Shown: positions 29,613 to 32,680 of the stretch, in pieces
How the letters are laid out: each line of letters opens with the position of its first letter
How positions within the stretch are numbered: the stretch's first letter is position 1
NCBI RefSeq assembly: GCF_003337355.1
Contig: NZ_QPJW01000022.1
Location: 1-32,680 of the forward strand
Origin: Fontibacillus phaseoli
GTDB lineage: Bacteria; Bacillota; Bacilli; Paenibacillales; Paenibacillaceae
Direction: 5' to 3'
Length of the DNA: 32,680 nt
Notes under the pieces: model-generated
What the model saw: only the letters and a program-made list of their open reading frames with translations
Database searches by the model: none
Told to the model about the DNA's origin: nothing
Made by a program: the position numbers and the translations under genes

Positions 29613-31013
29613 CTACACCAGCGGAAGAACGATGGAAACGGTGGTTCCTACATCCATTTTGCTCTCCAATTCCAAACGCCCGTTGAATTTCTCGGCTATT
29701 TCTTTGCAAATGGACAGTCCCAGTCCCGATCCCTTGGCGGCATTTGAATTCTTTGCTCTATAAAACCTTTCCTGAACCCGTGCAATATCGTCCTCGTCGA
29801 TCCCAATGCCTTGATCCCTAATTTGGATTACCGCTTCCTTCTGCCTGATAAACGTTTCAATTTTTATGGAAGTCTCGGCATGGGAATACTTTATGGCGTT
29901 ATCCAAAATATTCGCAATCGCGTGCGACATCAAGATTTTGTTCACATATACCCAAACCGCTTTTTCCAGCTTAATTTCCAGCGTAATGCCTTTACTCTCC
30001 GCTTTTGCTCTCAGATCCGCAGCCACCTGCCCGGTTAACTCCGATAAATTCGTCTTTTCCGTACCGATCTCTTCCGGGCCGGCCTTGTCGAACCGGGATA
30101 ACAGCAATAACTCGTTGATGAGCAGGGTGAGCCGTTCCGATTCATGTACAAGATGAAAATAGATCTTTTGCAGCTCCTTATCCTCTTTTTCTCCCTCATA
30201 TAAATATTGGGAAAATCCGCGGATGGCGGCGAGCGGGGTTTTCAGCTCATGAGATACGTTGGAGACAAACTGCTTCTGATATTGGATATAATCGTTGATT
30301 TGGATACCCATCCGGTTTAAACCTGCCGCAAGCATCCCGAGCTCATCTTTCCGGTTCAAATGAACCTGTTGGAACTGCTGCTTGGAGAAATTCTCTGTGG
30401 CCGCAAGCAAATATTTGATCGGTTTTGTCGTAGTACGGGCAATAAACAAACTGGAAATCGTGATCAGAACCAGGAATCCTGCCGCGCCGACAAGCAGAAT
30501 ATTGCGGATTTGATCCATGATATCGTAAAAGTAGGAAATGTCCTCCACAAATTCGAACACATAAATATTTTGATAATACTTATCTTGAATAGGTATGGCG
30601 AAATACAGCAGCTTATCGTCAGTGACGGTGTAAGCGTAATTCCCCTGGAGGGCCCTATCAATATTCCCCTTAAGAATCAAGGGGCTCCCGTCAGCAATGA
30701 TGATTCCGTCCACCGCCAAGCCCAGCAGCTGCCGATTGCTATCGTAGATCCGTACTTCCTTCCCGGAAGCTTTCAACGTTTCCAGAGCGCTTCTCGGCAC
30801 ATTCGAGTCTTGCCCCTCGGCAATGGCTTTGTCATGCCTTGCGAGCACCTCCCTGAAGGACAACTCGCAAAGATCCGCTTTTTCCATCATTTTCTTCTCT
30901 ATAGTCGCAAAACTGAAGTAATCAATCGCTTTATCCACCGAAAAAATAATGACCGCAAAGGAAAGCACCGAGAAAAACAAATAATTCAACAACAGCCGGG
31001 TTGCATACTTCAG
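29613..31013 (-). CDS. Membrane sensor histidine kinase
   Basis: A kinase of about 466 residues. TM1 lies near residues 10-28 (LLLNYLFFSVLSFAVIIF), an extracellular sensor of about 130 residues follows, TM2 is around 165-190 (ILLVGAAGFLVLITISSLFIA), then HAMP (TTKPIKYLLAATENF). HisKA carries the phospho-acceptor in FVSNVSHELKTPLAAIRGF, and HATPase has the N box NILDNAIKYSH, G1 DQGIGI and G2 GSGLGLSICKEIAEK. The start is unusual: no ATG or GTG fits. The only good ribosome binding site, GGAGG at the end of the response-regulator gene (31027-31023), is 9 nt from an in-frame CTG at 31013, giving a natural KYATR lead-in to TM1; a TTG at 30992 is the alternative. The signal sensed is unknown. Confidence 0.85.
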   Translation of the reverse strand: MKYATRLLLNYLFFSVLSFAVIIFSVDKAIDYFSFATIEKKMMEKADLCELSFREVLARHDKAIAEGQDSNVPRSALETLKASGKEVRIYDSNRQLLGLAVDGIIIADGSPLILKGNIDRALQGNYAYTVTDDKLLYFAIPIQDKYYQNIYVFEFVEDISYFYDIMDQIRNILLVGAAGFLVLITISSLFIARTTTKPIKYLLAATENFSKQQFQQVHLNRKDELGMLAAGLNRMGIQINDYIQYQKQFVSNVSHELKTPLAAIRGFSQYLYEGEKEDKELQKIYFHLVHESERLTLLINELLLLSRFDKAGPEEIGTEKTNLSELTGQVAADLRAKAESKGITLEIKLEKAVWVYVNKILMSHAIANILDNAIKYSHAETSIKIETFIRQKEAVIQIRDQGIGIDEDDIARVQERFYRAKNSNAAKGSGLGLSICKEIAEKFNGRLELESKMDVGTTVSIVLPLV

Positions 31014-31015
31014 AG

Positions 31016-31708
31016 CTAGTCACCTCCAAGCTGATAGCCAAATCCGTAAACGGTCTTGACGTACTTTGGATTCTCGGCATCCTCTTCCAGCTTCTTTCTT
31101 AACCGCATGATCGTCATATCTACGCTGCGGCTGTCCCCCAAAAAGTCATATCCCCACGCGATTTCCAGCAGCTCATCCCTCGTAAATATTTTCCCGGGCC
31201 TTTTCAGCAGCGTTTCGAGAATTTTAAATTCCTTTGCGGTCAGCGAAATCGGGATTCCGTTTTTCAGCACCACTTTTGTATCCAGATCAAACACGAGTTC
31301 GCCAAAGACCATCCGATTTTCTTCGCCATTATTTTTCGGATCCTTATTCTCGTATCTTCTAAGCACAACCTTAATTCGGGCAATGAGTTCACGGTTATCG
31401 AAAGGCTTGGTCATGTAATCCTCTGCCCCAAGCTCGAGTCCTAATACCTTATCTACAATTTCACTCTTCGCCGATAGCATAATAACGGGAATCGCCTGTT
31501 TCTTAGTAATTTCCTTGCACAGGTCATAGCCGGAGTAGTCCGGCAGCATCAAATCCAATAACACCAGGTCCGGTTGAAAGGAATCCAGCTCCTTAAGTCC
31601 CGTGCTGCCGTTCTCCGCGGTTCGCACCCGAAAGTTTTCTCTCCTGAGCACCAGCTCGATCAAGTCCCGGAGAGCCGCTTCATCATCAATCACGAGAATT
31701 TTTTTCAC
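31016..31708 (-). CDS. OmpR-family response regulator
   Basis: A 230-residue DNA-binding response regulator. The receiver domain (1-120) has the acidic pair in VIDDEAALRD, phospho-acceptor Asp52 in LVLLDLMLPDYSG, the LSAK switch residue and Lys101 in YMTKPFD. The C-terminal winged helix (about 135-228) has SLTAKEFKILETLLKRPGKIFTRDELLE and the recognition region SRSVDMTIMRLRKKLEED, ending YVKTVYGFGYQL. The GTG start follows GGAGGAGGGG. Its stop is only 2 nt before the kinase CTG start, so the pair is translationally coupled. Likely DNA sites are the 11-bp-spaced TACAAG repeats before the lipoprotein gene. Confidence 0.93.
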   Translation of the reverse strand: MKKILVIDDEAALRDLIELVLRRENFRVRTAENGSTGLKELDSFQPDLVLLDLMLPDYSGYDLCKEITKKQAIPVIMLSAKSEIVDKVLGLELGAEDYMTKPFDNRELIARIKVVLRRYENKDPKNNGEENRMVFGELVFDLDTKVVLKNGIPISLTAKEFKILETLLKRPGKIFTRDELLEIAWGYDFLGDSRSVDMTIMRLRKKLEEDAENPKYVKTVYGFGYQLGGD

Positions 31709-31734
31709 TTAACCCCTCCTCCTGCAAGGTTTGC

Positions 31735-31765
31735 AAGGTTCTCCCCGCTGTCTGTAACGGCAAGT
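31735..31765 (+). repeat. 31-bp intergenic repeat, copy 2
   Basis: Matches 4006-4036 at 28 of 31 ungapped positions, same orientation. It fills the gap between the racemase stop and the response-regulator start, immediately preceded by a direct repeat of GCAAGGT. It therefore overlaps the leader region of the two-component operon. Confidence 0.6.
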
Positions 31766-31769
31766 ATTA

Positions 31770-32471
31770 TTAACCGTCCTCACCCAAAGCGAAGTCAACG
31801 GCAGACTCCGCATGAAGTCTTGTTGTATCGTATAGAGGGACTCCGCAGTTCTCTTGCGAAACGAGCAAGGTTATTTCGGTGCACCCCAGAATAATTGCCT
31901 CCGCTCCCTGCTGACTAAGCTTATTGATGATCCTTAGATAGGATTGCCTGGATTCATCATTAATGATTCCAAGGCACAATTCTTGGTATATGATGTTATG
32001 AATGATCATTCGATCCGCTTCGTCCGGGACTATAACATCGAGCCCGAACTTATCAATAAGCCTGCCTTTGTAGAAATCTTGTTCCATGGTAAAAGCTGTA
32101 CCCAATAGAGCGACTTTCTTAATTCCGTCCTTAACAATTTCTTTTGCTGTCGAATCTGCGATATGAAGTAGCGGAATCGTGACCGATTCTTCCACTTCCT
32201 TTGCCATCTTGTGCATCGTATTGGTACAGATAACGATGAAATCGGCCCCGCCGGATTCCAATTTATGTGCAGAATCCGTCATTATTTTTGTGGCTTCACT
32301 CCACTTCCCCTGATATTGAAGGTTTTTGATCTCGTCAAAATCTACCGAATACATGAGACTTTTTGCGGAATGATGTCCTCCAAGCTTCTTATTTACCCGT
32401 TGGTTAATGATTTGGTAATACAACAAGGATGACTCCCAACTCATCCCGCCGATTAGGCCTATTGTTTTCAT
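31770..32471 (-). CDS. Aspartate/glutamate racemase-family protein
   Basis: A 233-residue cofactor-independent racemase of the Asp/Glu/hydantoin superfamily, RacX/YgeA-like branch. The N-terminus KTIGLIGGMSWESSLLYYQIIN is diagnostic. The two catalytic cysteines are Cys82 (FIVICTNTMHKMA) and Cys197 (IILGCTEITLL), both present, so it should be active. Relatives racemise aspartate or have broad amino-acid specificity; the substrate is not predictable. The ATG at 32471 has TTGGAGGG at good spacing; an open extension to 32498 has no better site. A terminator upstream suggests its own promoter. Confidence 0.9.
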   Translation of the reverse strand: MKTIGLIGGMSWESSLLYYQIINQRVNKKLGGHHSAKSLMYSVDFDEIKNLQYQGKWSEATKIMTDSAHKLESGGADFIVICTNTMHKMAKEVEESVTIPLLHIADSTAKEIVKDGIKKVALLGTAFTMEQDFYKGRLIDKFGLDVIVPDEADRMIIHNIIYQELCLGIINDESRQSYLRIINKLSQQGAEAIILGCTEITLLVSQENCGVPLYDTTRLHAESAVDFALGEDG

Positions 32472-32560
32472 GAACACACCCTCCAAGGGGATTTTCACTA
32501 TATTTTCCTTTAAATGCGGCTCGACTTCAAGCCATTTCTCCTCATCTAGAAAATAAAAAA

Positions 32561-32585
32561 AGAAAACACCCCTTTGGTGTTTTCT
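32561..32585 (-). terminator. Intrinsic terminator, minus strand
   Basis: Perfect 10-bp stem AGAAAACACC (32561-32570) and GGTGTTTTCT (32576-32585), loop CCTTT. On the minus strand it is followed by TTTTTTATTTT. It ends a transcript entering from beyond the right edge, just before the racemase gene. Confidence 0.8.
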
Positions 32586-32594
32586 CAGATTGTC

Positions 32595-32631
32595 GAGAAA
32601 CCCATGGTCAAACTTAGACCATGGGTTTCTC
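32595..32631. other. 15-bp perfect hairpin near the right edge
   Basis: GAGAAACCCATGGTC (32595-32609) pairs with GACCATGGGTTTCTC (32617-32631), 7-nt loop. It stands next to the terminator at 32561-32585. A short T run follows on the plus strand. It could be a second terminator or the end of a gene lying outside the window. The remaining 49 bases show nothing recognisable. Confidence 0.6.
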
Positions 32632-32680
32632 TTTAGGTTATGGAATGGGTGAAAAGGGGGGAACGAGAGGTTACCCCCGT

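Noticed and set aside
1..32680. CRISPR arrays, tRNA or rRNA genes, prophage and complete insertion sequences
   Set aside because: Read on both strands; no regularly spaced repeats, cloverleaf sequences, transposase or phage genes were recognised.

Overview
The window looks like chromosomal DNA from a Paenibacillus-like member of the Bacillota. The evidence is moderate GC, strong AGGAGG-type ribosome binding sites, frequent TTG/GTG starts, a perfect CcpA cre site, LplB/LplC-type oligosaccharide permeases, and a high density of LacI, AraC and WYL regulators beside sugar genes. The genus is an inference. No rRNA, tRNA, CRISPR, phage or complete insertion sequence was seen.

Layout. (1) 1-3972: small stress or regulatory genes: an ECF sigma factor with a C-terminal SnoaL-like domain followed by an SRPBCC protein, a YdeI-family protein, and a VOC protein divergent from a WYL regulator with a shared palindrome. 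(2) 4155-12101, minus strand: a LacI-controlled operon running sugar-binding lipoprotein, RbsA-type ATPase, RbsC-type permease, M20 hydrolase, D-lyxose-isomerase-type cupin, creatinase-like M24 protein. The LacI gene and the operon share an operator core, and the operon also carries a cre site. (3) 12120-12404: a probable MFS transporter remnant. (4) 12459-24087, plus strand: iron alcohol dehydrogenase, PrpR-N/Fis regulator with a degenerate AAA+ domain, four-carbon acid sugar kinase, PdxA2-type dehydrogenase, DapA-family aldolase, then an oligosaccharide ABC importer (lipoprotein plus two permeases) and a cytosolic sialidase-like beta-propeller protein. Similar palindromes lie before the first gene and before the importer, suggesting one regulon. 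(5) 24167-28782: AraC and LacI regulators, then a PfkB kinase and a GH13_18 phosphorylase behind a promoter with two tandem LacI-type operators. The phosphorylase has residues suggesting sucrose-6F-phosphate rather than sucrose. (6) 28811-31708, minus strand: response regulator, sensor kinase and a lipoprotein with 11-bp-spaced direct repeats upstream. (7) 31770-32680: an aspartate/glutamate racemase-family gene and two hairpins.

How the genes may work together. Region 2 reads as import of a sugar or sugar conjugate, hydrolysis of an amide-type bond, and isomerisation of the released aldose. Region 4 reads as import of a glycan fragment or sugar acid, action by the beta-propeller protein, aldol cleavage by the DapA-like enzyme, and channelling of a C4 acid through kinase and PdxA2 to dihydroxyacetone phosphate. 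Substrates cannot be read from sequence. Two intergenic repeat families (three copies of a GTTCAAAAAG-ended element and two copies of a 31-bp repeat) are scattered through the window.
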